Shown: in pieces, positions 39,950 to 53,217 of the stretch
Layout: each line of letters starts with the position of its first letter
How positions within the stretch are numbered: the stretch's first letter is position 1
Source: Anoplolepis gracilipes
Taxonomy: Eukaryota > Arthropoda > Insecta > Hymenoptera > Formicidae
Length of the DNA stretch: 64,000 nt
NCBI RefSeq assembly: GCF_047496725.1
Contig: NC_132984.1
Span: 4,103,001-4,167,000 of the forward strand
Reading direction: 5' to 3'
Translations under genes and position numbers: made by a program
The notes under the pieces: generated by a model
What the model saw: only the letters and a program-made list of their open reading frames with translations
Told to the model about the DNA's origin: nothing
Databases searched by the model: none

Positions 39950-42607
39950 ATGTCATTAAAGGTAATATATATACACTTCATTATAAGTATATATATAAGT
40001 ATATATATGTTATTTAAATATATTTGCACGTATGTTTCTATATTTTAATTATAATAAATTTGCCTTTAATCATATATATTTATTTATGTATAATTTATAT
40101 ATAATCATATATATATATTCAGTTATAATTGTATAAATTCATGTTAATTTATTTGTATTTATATATATTTTGTATATCTTGTTTTCTTTTTTATTTATTT
40201 ATACTTATTTCTATATGTATTCTCTCTTATATATTTTTTTATAATTATCAGCACAAGAACGAGTATCGCAGATCCATTGACGATTATCAGCCTGTAGCAC
40301 CTGTCAGGCGCAAGATTGGTCTCTACTGGATCCTGGCTACACTGAGGATTGCTCTAACTTTTGCTCCACAGACAGGCTACATTCATCCTGATGAATTCTT
40401 CCAATCTATCGAAGTTATTTCTGGTATGTCACTTTGTGTTTGTTATGTATGTTCCTAAGTTGGTTTTTTAAGACATTTTTGTTTCCCTCAAACAGGAGAT
40501 CACTTCGACATCGATGTTTATAAACCATGGGAATTCAACGCCACATTTCCTATACGTACCGCATTCATTCCTCAGCTTGTGGTTGGCTTGCCTTATGCGA
40601 TTCTCAAGAGGCTGTCTTCGTATACGTTCTATTTCTTTGGATTGTCATTAAGGGGACCATACTTCTTTGTGCTCTTTCCACGACTCTTCATGTGCGCACT
40701 GTCATTCCTGTCAGATTACTTTTTATATAAGATCTGCTGTATATATGGACAGAACTACAGGGTCAGACTCGTCACGTATGCCAGTTCCTATATTATGTTG
40801 ACTTACGCCACTCGTACGTTATCCAATTCTATTGAACTGGTACTGACTGCTGCATTATTATACTTTGCTTCCCAATGCATGGCATATTCGGAGAAGGTAT
40901 GTTTAGTTTTCCTCCAAAAAGATTATGCGAAAAGTAAAAACGATCGACAACAAATCGAAGAAAGAAATTTATTGAATCTATTTTTGCAGGACAATTTTTT
41001 TTTTTATACAAATAAATAATTAAGAATTTTACATTTTGTTTTATGTCATTGTTTACGCGCGCATATTTCTATTTTAACAATTTTATCGTACTACAGGTGG
41101 TACTCCAGAGCGATTATCTTTCGAAAAAATATAAGGAAGCGACCACCGGAGTGGAACGTGTCAAGTATTATAAACTCAAGGCTATGTTACCCTCGCATTC
41201 GTTGAACCACTGCTTCGTATTGGCCACGATAACGGTGATAGGAATATTCAACAGGCCGACTTTCATTGCGTTTGCCTTCGCTCCCATCTTCTTCTGGCTA
41301 CAAAGGGGCCTGGGTTCCAGAAGCGTTGGCTTTAAAGATTTCCATCTCAGAATATTTATTTTCATTTTTTGCGCACTACCGACCGCGCTATTATTCATCT
41401 TAATCGATAGTTTCTATTTCGGATATCTGACGATGGGCGAAATAGGCCAATTGAAGATCGGGATGAACAATTTTGTGGTGACGCCGGTCAATTTCTTCAA
41501 GTATAACGCGAACACAAAGAATCTCGAGACACACGGACTGCATCCTCGTTTTTTGCACTTTTTCGTAAACGTTCCACTGCTGTTCAGCGTCCTGGGCATC
41601 GTCGGGATGCTGACGTTTGCGAAAATGATATACAGGTCAGTTATATATGTACGAAAACTATATTCTTTGCTTAGTGAAACGATACACTAACAACAATATT
41701 CGTTTCCAGCGGATTGAAAGCGCGATGGCTACATCTACCACGTCTGCAGAGCATCGTGGGCCTGATGACCTCTACGTTCATCATTCCGATCGTCTTGCTG
41801 TCTCTAGTTCCTCATCAGGAACCTCGTTTTATAATCCCGGTACTTTTCCCACTGGTATTTCTTTACGCGCCTGAACTCAGTCAAGTCCCCAGTCTGGATA
41901 TCGTCCGAAGATTCAACGATAACAATGAATCTGCTGCGGAACCTCCACAGAAATGCCCACCCAGGAAACTGATGCTCTGGTACGTCAGTAATCTGTTACT
42001 GGCTTTCTTCTACGCTTTCGCGCATCAGGGTGGAGTTTTCCCGTTGACGTCCCACATCACGACGGAACTGAAGGCTAAACCGCATCTCACGCACGTGCAT
42101 TTATATACCTCGTACAGTTACTCGTTGCCTACGGCACTGCTGCAACTCCGCAATACTCGCAGAGTTTACCGTAGCAGCAGTAATCACAAGTACAAGTTGA
42201 CACAGGATTTCCACCTGTACGAGCAGGGCTCTAAACCTTTGCCACAGGTGTTCGAAAGCATCGCCAAGAGAATCAGGGAATGTGAAGAAAAATTCGCCGT
42301 CAAGAGGATACCTTATAGACTGTACTACGCGTTACCGGCCTCCGCGATAAATGAATTCGTGGAATTGTCAAACAACAGATCAAACTTGTTCAGATTTCAC
42401 GTAGTCAAGACTTTTTATCCTCACATCTCTATAGAGAGATTACCGTCTTTGCAATCGCTTGACAAACTGGAAAATTTATTAAGTTTACAGAGTAATGATA
42501 TTTTTAATAGCTTTATCGAAGCTACAAGGGATGTTTATGAATACATTGAGCAGTTTAGGTTGCTATTGCTAAAAATCGAATATTTTCTGCCTGAGGCAGT
42601 GAAGTAA
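39950..42607 (+). CDS. PIGZ: PIGZ / GPI mannosyltransferase 4 (GT22 family)
   Basis: Five exons join in phase: 39950-39961 (only MSLK), 40252-40423, 40496-40896, 41097-41635 and 41710-42607, giving 673 residues. The luminal motif HPDEFFQSIEV near residue 50 is the GT22 signature with the catalytic acidic pair. It is followed by PWEFNATFPIRTAF, multiple membrane spans, FNRPTF and the conserved HQEPRF. GT22 enzymes of the ER use dolichol-phosphate-mannose; the PIGZ/Smp3 branch adds the fourth, side-branch mannose to the GPI anchor. Similarity is closer to PIGZ than to PIGB or ALG9/ALG12, judged by these motifs. The four-codon first exon rests on an ATG followed at once by a GTAATA donor in the correct phase; an in-frame ATG at 40129 would instead read AT-rich intron. 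It is divergent from URB1. Confidence 0.88.
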
Positions 42608-44613
42608 AGTAAATACAATGAGCAAATTAAAGAAATAATTAATAATGATTGAATTTAAAAAAAATAAAATAATATTTCTAGACCTTTACTTTTTATAAGA
42701 TAATAATAATCTAAATATAACAAAATAATTAATAAAAACTAGTCAGAGAAAAAGAATTTAAAATGTGATCGACTGTTAAAACATTTGTAAAGAATATTAC
42801 TATATGTAAATAGCTTAAGTATAATATAGTAAAGAAATCAATTAAAACACCACGCGTTTTACATATATGTATATGTACACACATTTATCACAAAAACATA
42901 GTTTTTATAATTTTTTAAATCGTTATGTAATATAATATTTAACTTAAAGTTAATTAACATAAAATATATAACGTACACAAACAGTATTATATTTAAAAAA
43001 TTTATTTAACTACTAATAATACTGTTTTTTAGAATTCTAAAACTTTAAAATTGACACTTAAAAAATCGAATTCTTAAATAAAAATTAATATGTTAAAATA
43101 ACGTATTTATAAATTATTAAAACAGTTAAATATATTGAGTTAAAAGCTTTTAAAAGCAAATTCTGGAGTTATTAATATATCTGTTAAGATCATAATTTTG
43201 ACTGCATAATTTTTATTTTTGTTGTATAATATATGAAATATATATAACATGTTTTCTCTCATATATTATATATACATCTAAGGGAAGATTATTAAAGATT
43301 CAGAAATTTATAAATAATTAATTAATAAATAATAAGAATACAAGTTTTGCATTTTATTTCTTGTTATTTATTTCTAGTTATTTCTTTAATTTTTTAACAG
43401 AAAAGATTAATCTTCATAAATACAATTTATTTTATTAAAGCAAACTTACACATTTTTAGCATCCAACTTTTTTACGATTGATACAAAAAGATCTCTTTAG
43501 ATTAATTTGACAGAATAGATTTCTGTTGATTAATTTGAAAAAATGAATTTTTTGTTAAAAACTGAGTCAAGAAGAATTTAATCATTAATCATTAATCCAT
43601 CTCTTTCGAGGAAATATTGTAACATAATAAGTTAGAGATAAAAAATATATTTTATTTTTTTTTAATTGCACTCTTTATATGTGATTCAGAGTATTCAATG
43701 AAAATTCTTATGAACAAAAATTTAATTTTTTTAATATAATTCTTTACCTATGACACTCTTATTCTCTTACACATATTGTATGTTATTCTATGTTCTGTTC
43801 CATTAGAGAGAATGACTGTTTACTATCAGATGCATAGAGCATTCTCTCACGTGGAACAGAATACATACACATAGAAAAATATAATACACACAGTATATCA
43901 GAAAAATTTCAGTAAAGGATATATTTAGTGAATTAAGCAGTTAAATTATTTACATGGAAGAAGCGGATTACTCTTCGAAATATTCCTTTTTAGTTCGCTG
44001 AATCTCTGAACTTTTTCAGAATACCATGTGTAATCCTACAATTGAATCAGCACGAGGTATTTTTATTTTATTATATTGTAGCTAAAATATATTTTTTAAT
44101 AAAATTAATAATAAATTAATTCAGTATTATATTAACATTCTTACAGCTTATTTTTAGCAGCTTCAGTATGTACTAAACCGTATTTTTTTCTTATAACAAA
44201 ATATTGTTTTTGCAATTTGTGAAAAATCTCATTATTTAACTCTTTTGAGGAGAGATGTAGCTATCATCAAACAAATATTAATATACAGTAAGAGGTATTA
44301 TTTTTGAATTATGTCTTAAATTAAAAATTGTTAAAATTTGATTTTCATATATATAAAAAACTTCAGATTTATTTTGTTCAAAACTATGAAAATAAAAATA
44401 TTAATTATAATTAATTAGAAGTAATTATATATAGTCTTTAATTATATTAGAACGTAAATAATTTTTTATGGAATTTACATATTGTGTAATTGTTTGTAAC
44501 ATACTAAATTAAAGAATGTAATAATTTTCCAAATTTTTATCCAATCGAAAATTTTGTAGAATTATTTTTATTATTTTATTAATTTAATTTTTTTTTAATT
44601 AACTAAGATGCAT
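42608..44613. other. Convergent intergenic region between PIGZ and HDAC6
   Basis: Two kilobases of AT-rich DNA that should contain both 3' UTRs. The only structured element seen is the hairpin at 43793-43861. No open frame of credible coding quality is present. Confidence 0.5.
43793..43861. ncRNA. Candidate miRNA-like hairpin
   Basis: Two 22-nt arms, 43793-43814 and 43840-43861, pair at 19 Watson-Crick positions plus one G-U, with two mismatches near the middle, around a 25-nt loop. The arms begin TTCTGTTCCA and end TGGAACAGAA. Pairing continues outward with a 2-nt bulge for about four more pairs (TATG with CATA). Arm length and loop size fit a metazoan miRNA precursor. Transcription and processing are not shown; a small inverted-repeat transposon remnant is the alternative, and the strand is undetermined. 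Confidence 0.4.
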
Positions 44614-47600
44614 TTATATATCATTTTCGTTATAAGTCCAGGGAAGTTCTTGATTAAACTTGCTTTGATGAGCCGCGTTTCTTGCCGCATATAATCGCTG
44701 AAAATGCATTGATTAATAAATAAAAATATATTTACAAAGTAATCAACTCTAATTTAAAAGACATTTTTATACTCTATCTGTATTATTCTGAATTATTCCA
44801 TTAGATTAAAATCGTTTTCGTAAACTGTTTTTAAAAAGAAGTACTTACAGGGTTATCAATGTAGGCTTCGCAACCATAACACCAAACGGAGATGTCGCTG
44901 AAGCTGAGCGTGATGGGATGCTCGCACTCTTCCGCGTGTTGCATCGCGTGCTGATTGACGCTGCGAGCGCAATGTACAGTGTAACACTGCAGGCAGATCC
45001 AATTCTCCGCGGTGCTGGTGCACTCCATGCAGGGTAAAGTTACATCGATTCCACCGGGAGGAACCTCGTTAACTGTGAACAGGTGCGGGCAATCCCGTAG
45101 AGGTACCACCGCGAACATTTCTCCCGCTGTCAGAGCCTGCGCGACGAAAGGTATTGTCATTTTTCTCATTCATTAAGTTTATGTATAAGGCAATATATTT
45201 ATTTTCATGAGAATTGATTTCCACAAGTGAAAGAGACATCTCGTGTACACGAGATAAATCGCAACCTGAAGATTGTCGGAAAGATATTCCAGAAGAGTCG
45301 TCGATTGTGTTTCACGTTGTAGAGACGCCGCGCCTTCGTCATCACGATCCTCGCGTATACGAGAACTTCCTTGCTGGCTCTCTTTCGATTGGTTCGTTTG
45401 ATTTACGCATTGCTGTATACTCTGCGAAACTGAAAGTCAAATGCATGTCACATTTATCTACCGGTCGAATACAATAATTACTTATTGTTAATAAAGTTAA
45501 TTAAATCGCGAGTTTAATAATATCTATACCGTCCAACTTTTTCACTTCGTTCTTTTTCAATCCAGAATTTTTCCTAGCCTCCTCCGTTGAGCTTCTCGTC
45601 GGGCGCAATTCAGAGGTTTTAATTTTAATATTCTCCACTTCATTTGTCAATTTCAGAATTTCTTCATCCGTCACCAGGTTCAGACGATTCTTATCGATCG
45701 CCAAGTTCAGCTCCAGTTTTTCGCTTTCGATTACTTCTAAGGCGATTTTTGATTCTGTTTGTTTCGGCTTTTCTGCGATTTTCTCTTCATCAAGCTTATT
45801 CAAAGTTTTCTTGAGTTTGGGAAGCACCTTTTCTTTCGGCAAGGACATTCCATATTGCAGATTAGGCCAGAATTTTTTATGAGTCTTCAGCACGTTGTTG
45901 ATGGAATTGATCGCACTAGTGCAAGGAGTCAAGCCAGGATCCAACATGGGTAGAGGATCGCCCAAGAGGGCTTTAGTGCACATGGTCATCGCGTGAGAAA
46001 TGGAGTTGATGTTGTAGCCTCCTTCAAGACTGAGGATTATGCGACCGTTAGCCAGAGATGAAAGCCAATGAATTAAATGGCCATAAAGCTCCGGACTTAC
46101 CAGACAACCTTACGAAATAAAAACGATTTATTTTTATTAAATGAAATTTTTTACATAAATCATTGAAATGTGTATAAAATATTATAAGTGAATATTTTTG
46201 TATATATTCTTTTACTAAATTTTGAAATGTTCTAAAGAAACTATATTCAATAATTATCGTTTGTATTAAGATAAATTTATTATATTAAATTACCTCCAAG
46301 TGGATCACCCACACAAGCATCAAATCCAGCAGAAACCAGAATCAGTTCCGGATTAAACTGATAAGCAATAGGCATCACAATTTGCTGGAAAGCTGCTATG
46401 TATTCAGTATCTCCCATTCCTTTCTGCAAATATAATAAATAAAAATATATAATTTTATATATAATTAAAAATATATTAAAATTAAATGTTATAATTAATA
46501 TTGTAATTAAAAATATATAATTTTATATATATATATATATATAATTATTATTATCCATTTATTATCTAGGATGCAAATATTTACAAGATAAAAAAATGAA
46601 ATGATATTTTGAAATACTGTTTGAAACACAACACATGACTAGTTTATTGTTTATTTACCTTGTTCCACGGTATGTTTACATTGAATCCTTCGCCTGCGTT
46701 TAAGCCAACACTCGTATAATTAGCTCTTTTGGAATTTGGAAAGAAGCTTCCGTTATCATATCGATGAACAGAAATATAAAGAATTTTTGGATCTTCTTCA
46801 AAGATGGATTGCGTCCCATTACCGTGATGTACGTCCCAATCCACTATCAACACTCTATAATACATATTAATAACGTATTAAATTCTTGTAAAACACATAT
46901 TATGTTGCTAGATAAGTCACAAAATTGAAGTAGATAGTGTACCTCTTTAAATGATGAAACTGTACAGCGTATTGCGCAGCTATAGCCACATTGTTAAAAA
47001 TACAAAAGCCGCATGCAATGTCTTCCTCAGCGTGATGTCCTGGTGGTCTCACAATGGCTATTCCAGATTGACTTTCCCCATTTAAAACCGCATCCACCAT
47101 TTGTAAAAGGCAGCCGGCAGACACGCAGGCGCTTGACCACGTTTCAGGGTGAAGATAAACGGAATTGTAATTCGACGCTTGCTTCTGTAATTCCTTCGTT
47201 TTTAAAGTCGATGTCCTTTTGATGCTGTCAATGTAATCCTCTGAATGAGCCAGGGATAGTTCTTCTATTGTTGCACTCCTTGCCTTTGCATAGGAAAAAG
47301 AAATAATCATTTTTTTTCCTTTTTCCTGTGATTTTTCTTACAGAGTAAGATAAAAAAAAGTTTACGTTAAATTAAAGATTGTACATAGTAAATCAAATAT
47401 AAAATTATGTATAATTTAAATATGTAACTATTAATTTAAATAAAATTAAATTTATATATATTTAAACTGTCATACTTGTAGCAAATGACACCGTTCTAAC
47501 AGGCCATGCTTCTCATGATTATTATAAATGCTAGAGATGCGAGCTGGCTTCTCTGGATGAGTATTGTCAGAAATATTGCAATGTTTCTGCATTTTTTCAT

Positions 47601-50600
47601 CATAAATGATGCACACCTTATGAGGCGCTTTATGCAACTTTGTAACTGCAAAATTTAAGTAATAGTTTTTAATAATAGCAAGAATAAAATAATAATATAT
47701 TCTTATCAATATATTAGATACCTTATATGTATATATTGTTTTAATATTTAAATCTTTATTAAATAATATACAATTAAAAGATTATCTTTAACTCTAGTCT
47801 TTCATAGAAAATAATAAAAACTCCAGTAAACATTAAAGTACAAATTAATAACGAGTCTTGTAATAACTTGTAACAATAAAGTTGTTATAATTATTAACAA
47901 AACAAAATTTAATATCAAGAAATGGTAATATCTCATATTAAGTGTCATGTACAACAAGTAATAAACCTAATGTATGCTGTAATCTTTTTAACTAAATATT
48001 TTTATCCAATTTTCTCCAAATAGTGCATTTTTTTAATACTTACATAGTATCAATTCATTTAATTTCTTATCCATAGCTTCTAAAACTTCTTTGCTTTGTG
48101 TAGGATAACAATTCCGAGTTTTATACTTGTCTGGTTTAAAAATGCTGCCTCTGAAATAATGACACAATGTTAATATAATCCCATGTTTTTTAAATTATGC
48201 TAATAATAGTGATATTATAAAATTATAATTAATTTCTTACTTGTATGTAACCATAACTATGTGTCTATTAGCAATTTCCTCCTTATTATGTGTTACACTA
48301 TTAATACTGTGTGTTTCTTGGTACTGATAACATTTCCAATATGGTTTATGTGCATAGATCACATTCAGAATAGTGTCACGTATACTGGAATAATAAAAAG
48401 TCTTGTAAAGAATAAATCATTATTAATATTACAACAACAAATAATATAAATATAAAAATTATAATATCTCTAATAGTATTTTTAAAAACTATTATAAATG
48501 TATTTAAAATAAATTTTAATTGTTTACCTCAATGATGGCAAATCAAGTGTTTGTAAAATAGGGCATGGATCACCCAATAAAGTTCTTAAAGTCAGTGCTG
48601 CACCTTCTGCTAAAGATTTCAAACAATAACCACCCTATATAATAAAACGTTATATTTAATACATAAAAATATTTAAATAGCATAAATAAAATATAAACAT
48701 ATATATTAAAAAAAAAAGCATTTTTTTTACCTCTAAAACTACAGCGACTTTTCCAGCTGCCAGACTTAATAACGATGATAGTAAATGAGAATAACACGCT
48801 GGAGTTACTAACATCTCACCCTGTGTATTAATGCAATATATTCATTATCAATGTATTATTGATGATTATTCATTATTGGCTTGTATAAAATTTTAAAAAT
48901 AGATTAATGTAATAGCCAAATAATATAGTTTAAAAAAATTAATTTTATATAAATAAAATTATAAGAGATACAATTGGATTCTATGTATTATAAATATTTC
49001 TTTCTTATAAATAAATAAATAATTTAAACACCTAAGAATTACATTCATTAACAACAATTGCAATATTAATTATTATGATATATAAGTACAAAGATATTAA
49101 TTGTGTGTGCCATATATTATATTCAAATTAATTAAAAAACTTTCTGAATAAAATATGTAATTACAAATACGATATAGTATTTTCCTATTCTTGCAATTTA
49201 TATTAAATAAAATGCTATTATATATAATGAAAAATAATTAAATTTGGATAATAAATAATATATGCATGAAGTTAAAATAATATAAAATTTTTTAACCTTT
49301 TCATCACCAATTGCGGAGTCAAATCCAGTGGAAATAAGGATCAGATCTGGAGAAAACTGAAGAAAATAAGAAAAGCGAATAATAATAAAAAAAAATTTAC
49401 CTCTGAACAACCTAAAGCTGCATCATAACCTGCTGATACTATTATGAGATCCGGTTGAAACTACAATAATATTAATACTATTATTAAAAATTAATTTTCA
49501 CGTCAATTGAATAATATATTAAAACAAATGCTATATTAAATTGTATTCTGCTAGAACCCCACTAGTATATATAATCTATATGTACACTGCACATGTAAAT
49601 CAAATGAATTTACATTTAACATTTTTATATATATTGATATGCATACAAGAATATGTGCATAGAAGAAATATTATCATTTAAAATATAATCTTACAATTAT
49701 TTAATTTTATCATTATTTTCTTTCATTAATATTTAAAACATAAAATTATATCTATATACGTACTTCGTAAGCCATTGGCAATAACACTTGCTGAAAAATC
49801 GCGATGTAGTCAGCATTTGTCATGCCAGTCTTATTTAAGGGAATATTAAAGTTATAACCCTCTCCAAGATCCTCTCCAATATAATGAAAGTCAGATTCCT
49901 TTAGATTGGGCCAGAATTCGCCGTGTTCATAACGATGTATTGAAAAATAAACTACACTGTAAACAAGAGAGTTCAAAAGCAATTAGAATAACATCATTAC
50001 AGATTAATTATTAAAGTGTGTGATCCTAATAAAATATTTATTAAAATCTAAAGCAACAATTTAAAAGAAAAAGACAAAAAAGGTACCGTGGATCATTGTA
50101 AAACATTTGTTGCGTTGCTTGTCCATGATGAACATCCCAATCTACAATTAAAATTCTATTCGCCAAATTACAGCTCAAAACTTTCTCCGCTGCAAGAGCC
50201 ACATTGTTGAAAAAGCAGTAACCACAGTACTCTGATTTCATGGCATGATGACCTGGTGGTCTAATAGAATTTATATTAATATTAATATTTACCTAATAAT
50301 AATATTATATGCACTATTTATGCAAAATAAAACATAATAAGATTAATAAATTAATTTATACAAGATTACATTGTATAATACATCAATCTCTCTCGATAAA
50401 ATGACTCTTTTGATAAAACTAATCAAATCAACAATCAACATCTCATCAAAATAATGAAATATTTTCAACTTACCTAATGATAGCCATACCATTTTGAACG
50501 TCACCTTTACAGATGTTTTCCACCAAATTGATTGTCGAGCCCACAGCCAATAAAGATAATCTATATGTACACTGTAAGTAAAATTAACTTATTGACTTAT

Positions 50601-52279
50601 TCAATATCATATTTTTATATATATTTTTATAAAAAGAAATATTTTCATTTAAAATGTAATTCTATTATTATTATTTTATTTCTATTATTTATTTAATTTA
50701 TTTATTACTATTATTTAATTTTATTATTTTCTTTTACTAGTATTTAAAAAATATTTTAAAAATTAAAATTAAAAATACTAAAAATATAAAATTCTATCTG
50801 AACGTACTGGATGAACGAAGATAGCGTCGTACTTGGAGGAGAGCAATTCCAAATTCTCAGAATCTGTACAGCCATCTGTCGCTTTCAGAATATCAATTTG
50901 TTTCTGGCTGTGCTTTGTCAAGATCTCACTCTCTGTAGCCAGTCTTGCTTCGATAAGCTTACATCTTTCTACCAGACCCAGTTCTTCACACCTCTGCAAA
51001 ACTCGTGTAAATCTAGCCGGGCATTCGGGATAATTTGAATCCCAAAGGCATTCATGCTCTGCCATGCTTCGATCAAATACAAGACCAGTCTCCTTTCGTA
51101 TTGTTTTGTACGCATCAATTGTATTTTGATATACGTCTCGTATGAAACTGTTGTTGGACTTCTTGCCTGACAGTAGTTGTCGTTGCGCTGCCTCTCGCTT
51201 GGCAGCCAATAGTGCAGCTGATGGACGAACCTATTATGTCAAAATATTATATATGTCAAAATATAAATTTTAGATGTTTTTGAGATTTGTTGGATTATAT
51301 TATAATCTATGCAAATATATATTAATACTTTTTAATAAATTTTTAAATATAAGTTTTTGCAAAATAATAAATTATTAATAATATTTACATTTTTTGATTT
51401 TCCAGGCTTTCTTGTTTTCTTCTTGGTTTCACTTTCAAACATATTTGTTACAGTTTTTTGGCACTTGCTGGAACTTTCGATTACTTTTATCAGCTCAATT
51501 TCACTGTCTGCTAATTGTTTAGCAGCAGTGAACAAATCTGATCTCACTATAGGCTCAGTCTGTAAAATTGTTTTTTATAAAATATTAAGCATGGATATAG
51601 ATCAATAAGCAAATACAAGTGTACAGATAAATATTCTAAAGATACATTATTTAAAGTACATTTGCAATTAATCATTATTTAACATATATATTTTTATTAA
51701 TATGTTTCATTTTTATATGTTATATAATTAAACAGATTGTGAATATATTAGTAGTAGAAAAATTTCAAAACCAGTACAAAAGCAAGATTAAATTATAAAA
51801 GAAAAGAAGGATGAGAAAAAAATAAAAAGAATTGTTCCAATTTTGCAATTGTTATATAAAAGAAGAAAATGATTTTAAAAAACATTTATATTAAGCATCA
51901 ATTAAGAAATTCTGAAGCTTTTAATCAATGCAAATCAATCGACAAAGACAAATTCTAGCAAATGTAAAACAAAACAATAGAAGTAGAAAAGAATAGTATT
52001 CTTTGCAAGTTTTATTTAAAGAAAAAAATAAATATTTTCCCAGCTCATCTGTAATATCAAGATCTAATAATAATAATAATAATAATAATAAATCTGTAAT
52101 AATAACACATAAAGCTTATATAGTAAAGCTATTTGCTGCGTAGGCGGTGCAATCTATCCTTTTATAGACATACCCCTTCCCTCAGATATGTTATCACTTT
52201 ATTTTCGAAGGTTAACAATAAGATAGCGCTACACAAACATATGCGTAATAAATTATTACACAATAATTACTCTTACCAT
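44614..52279 (-). CDS. HDAC6: Histone deacetylase 6 (two deacetylase domains plus ZnF-UBP)
   Basis: Exons join in phase: 52279-52277 (ATG), 51559-51389, 51230-50808, 50571-50474, 50260-50087, 49956-49764, 49460-49401 or 49356-49297, 48820-48731, 48634-48528, 48384-48241, 48150-48044, 47645-47476, 47283-46943, 46854-46659, 46423-46294, 46108-45530, 45429-45266, 45136-44849 and 44697-44614, about 1173 residues. Domain 1 (about 105-450) has PPGHHA, DWDVHHG and EGGY; domain 2 (about 525-865) has the same with SAGFDA, so zinc ligands and the catalytic Tyr are kept in both. The C-terminal ZnF-UBP (about 1055-1165) shows CPHL, CMEC, CLQC, CYGC and paired His. HDAC6 deacetylates tubulin and other cytoplasmic proteins and binds free ubiquitin C-termini. 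The donor at 45265 (GTTGCG) is weak, and the ATG-only first exon is inferred from its strong donor and phase. Confidence 0.92.
49297..49460 (-). other. HDAC6: Duplicated, probably mutually exclusive exons of HDAC6 domain 1
   Basis: Two exons of exactly 60 nt, 49460-49401 (FQPDLIIVSAGYDAALGCSE) and 49356-49297 (FSPDLILISTGFDSAIGDEK), encode the same segment holding the third zinc ligand Asp. Both start and end in phase 0, both have AG and GT borders, and both fit between the exon ending at 49764 and the one starting at 48820. The gap between them is 44 nt, below usual insect intron length. Including both would duplicate a core strand and loop. Confidence 0.85.
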
Positions 52280-52890
52280 TTGCAAAGATTAGGAGGATCT
52301 AATCTAAGTGTCAAAATCAAACACAGTTACAAGTAAACATTGACTCATCACAAGCGATGGGGATTACTATTCACTTAATTAATTTTTTTCCCAGAAATTA
52401 GAAGATTCAAAGAAATTCAAAGAATGAAGCACTTTTAATTCATTCACATTATTTTATCTGTTTTTTTTCCCCTTTTTTCTCAATTTCACTATCACTCTCG
52501 TGTTTTTCTCTGAAAAACACTGCAATGTATCATCTATCATAAATAATGACAGTTTCGCGATGAAAGGAAACTTGATGTCAATTTTACGTTTCTCCGACGA
52601 TCAGCCTTTTTTGTCTGATGTACCGATTGGCTGTTATCTAGAGAAATTCTAGGGTTTTAAAACTTCCTTGCAATAGCGACCAATCAGTACGGAGCTTGTC
52701 ATGTGACAAGTTTCACTCTAAAAAGCTATATACTCTATGATCTACATATATATGTCAAATGTTTATAGCCTAGTCTAATTAAATATTTAATTCAATCTGA
52801 TTTTTTTGTACGGTTCCGAGAGTATAAAAATAAATTATCAAATAGAAACGAAATTGTTTTTTTAATGCGACCATTTTTTCGACGTGCAAA
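52280..52890. promoter_or_regulatory. Divergent HDAC6/PTCD1 promoter with two CCAAT boxes
   Basis: The start codons of HDAC6 (minus) and PTCD1 (plus) are 611 bp apart. ATTGG at 52626-52630 and CCAAT at 52680-52684 are oppositely oriented CCAAT boxes about 50 bp apart. The near-perfect palindrome CTTGTCATGTGACAAG (52695-52710) follows. This arrangement is typical of NF-Y-type bidirectional promoters; binding is inferred. Confidence 0.6.
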
Positions 52891-53180
52891 ATGCTTTGTC
52901 CGAAACTTCGCATGTCGATCAAACTAAAAAATGTCATAGGTTATGTCAACGAATTCAATCATATGGTTTATTCAGTCATATCCACTAAACGTATGTAAAA
53001 AAATAAATAAATAATTAAAAACAAATTAATAGCAAGTATTATTAATATTAATATTAAATATAATTAATAACAAATAATATTAATAATGATTCTGCTGTCA
53101 TAGTTTGTCAAATAACTCGAGATTTATTTTATATTTTCAGAAAATAAATTCAGCACTACACTTGCATATTTTCATAAATA

Positions 53181-53217
<37 letters not shown>

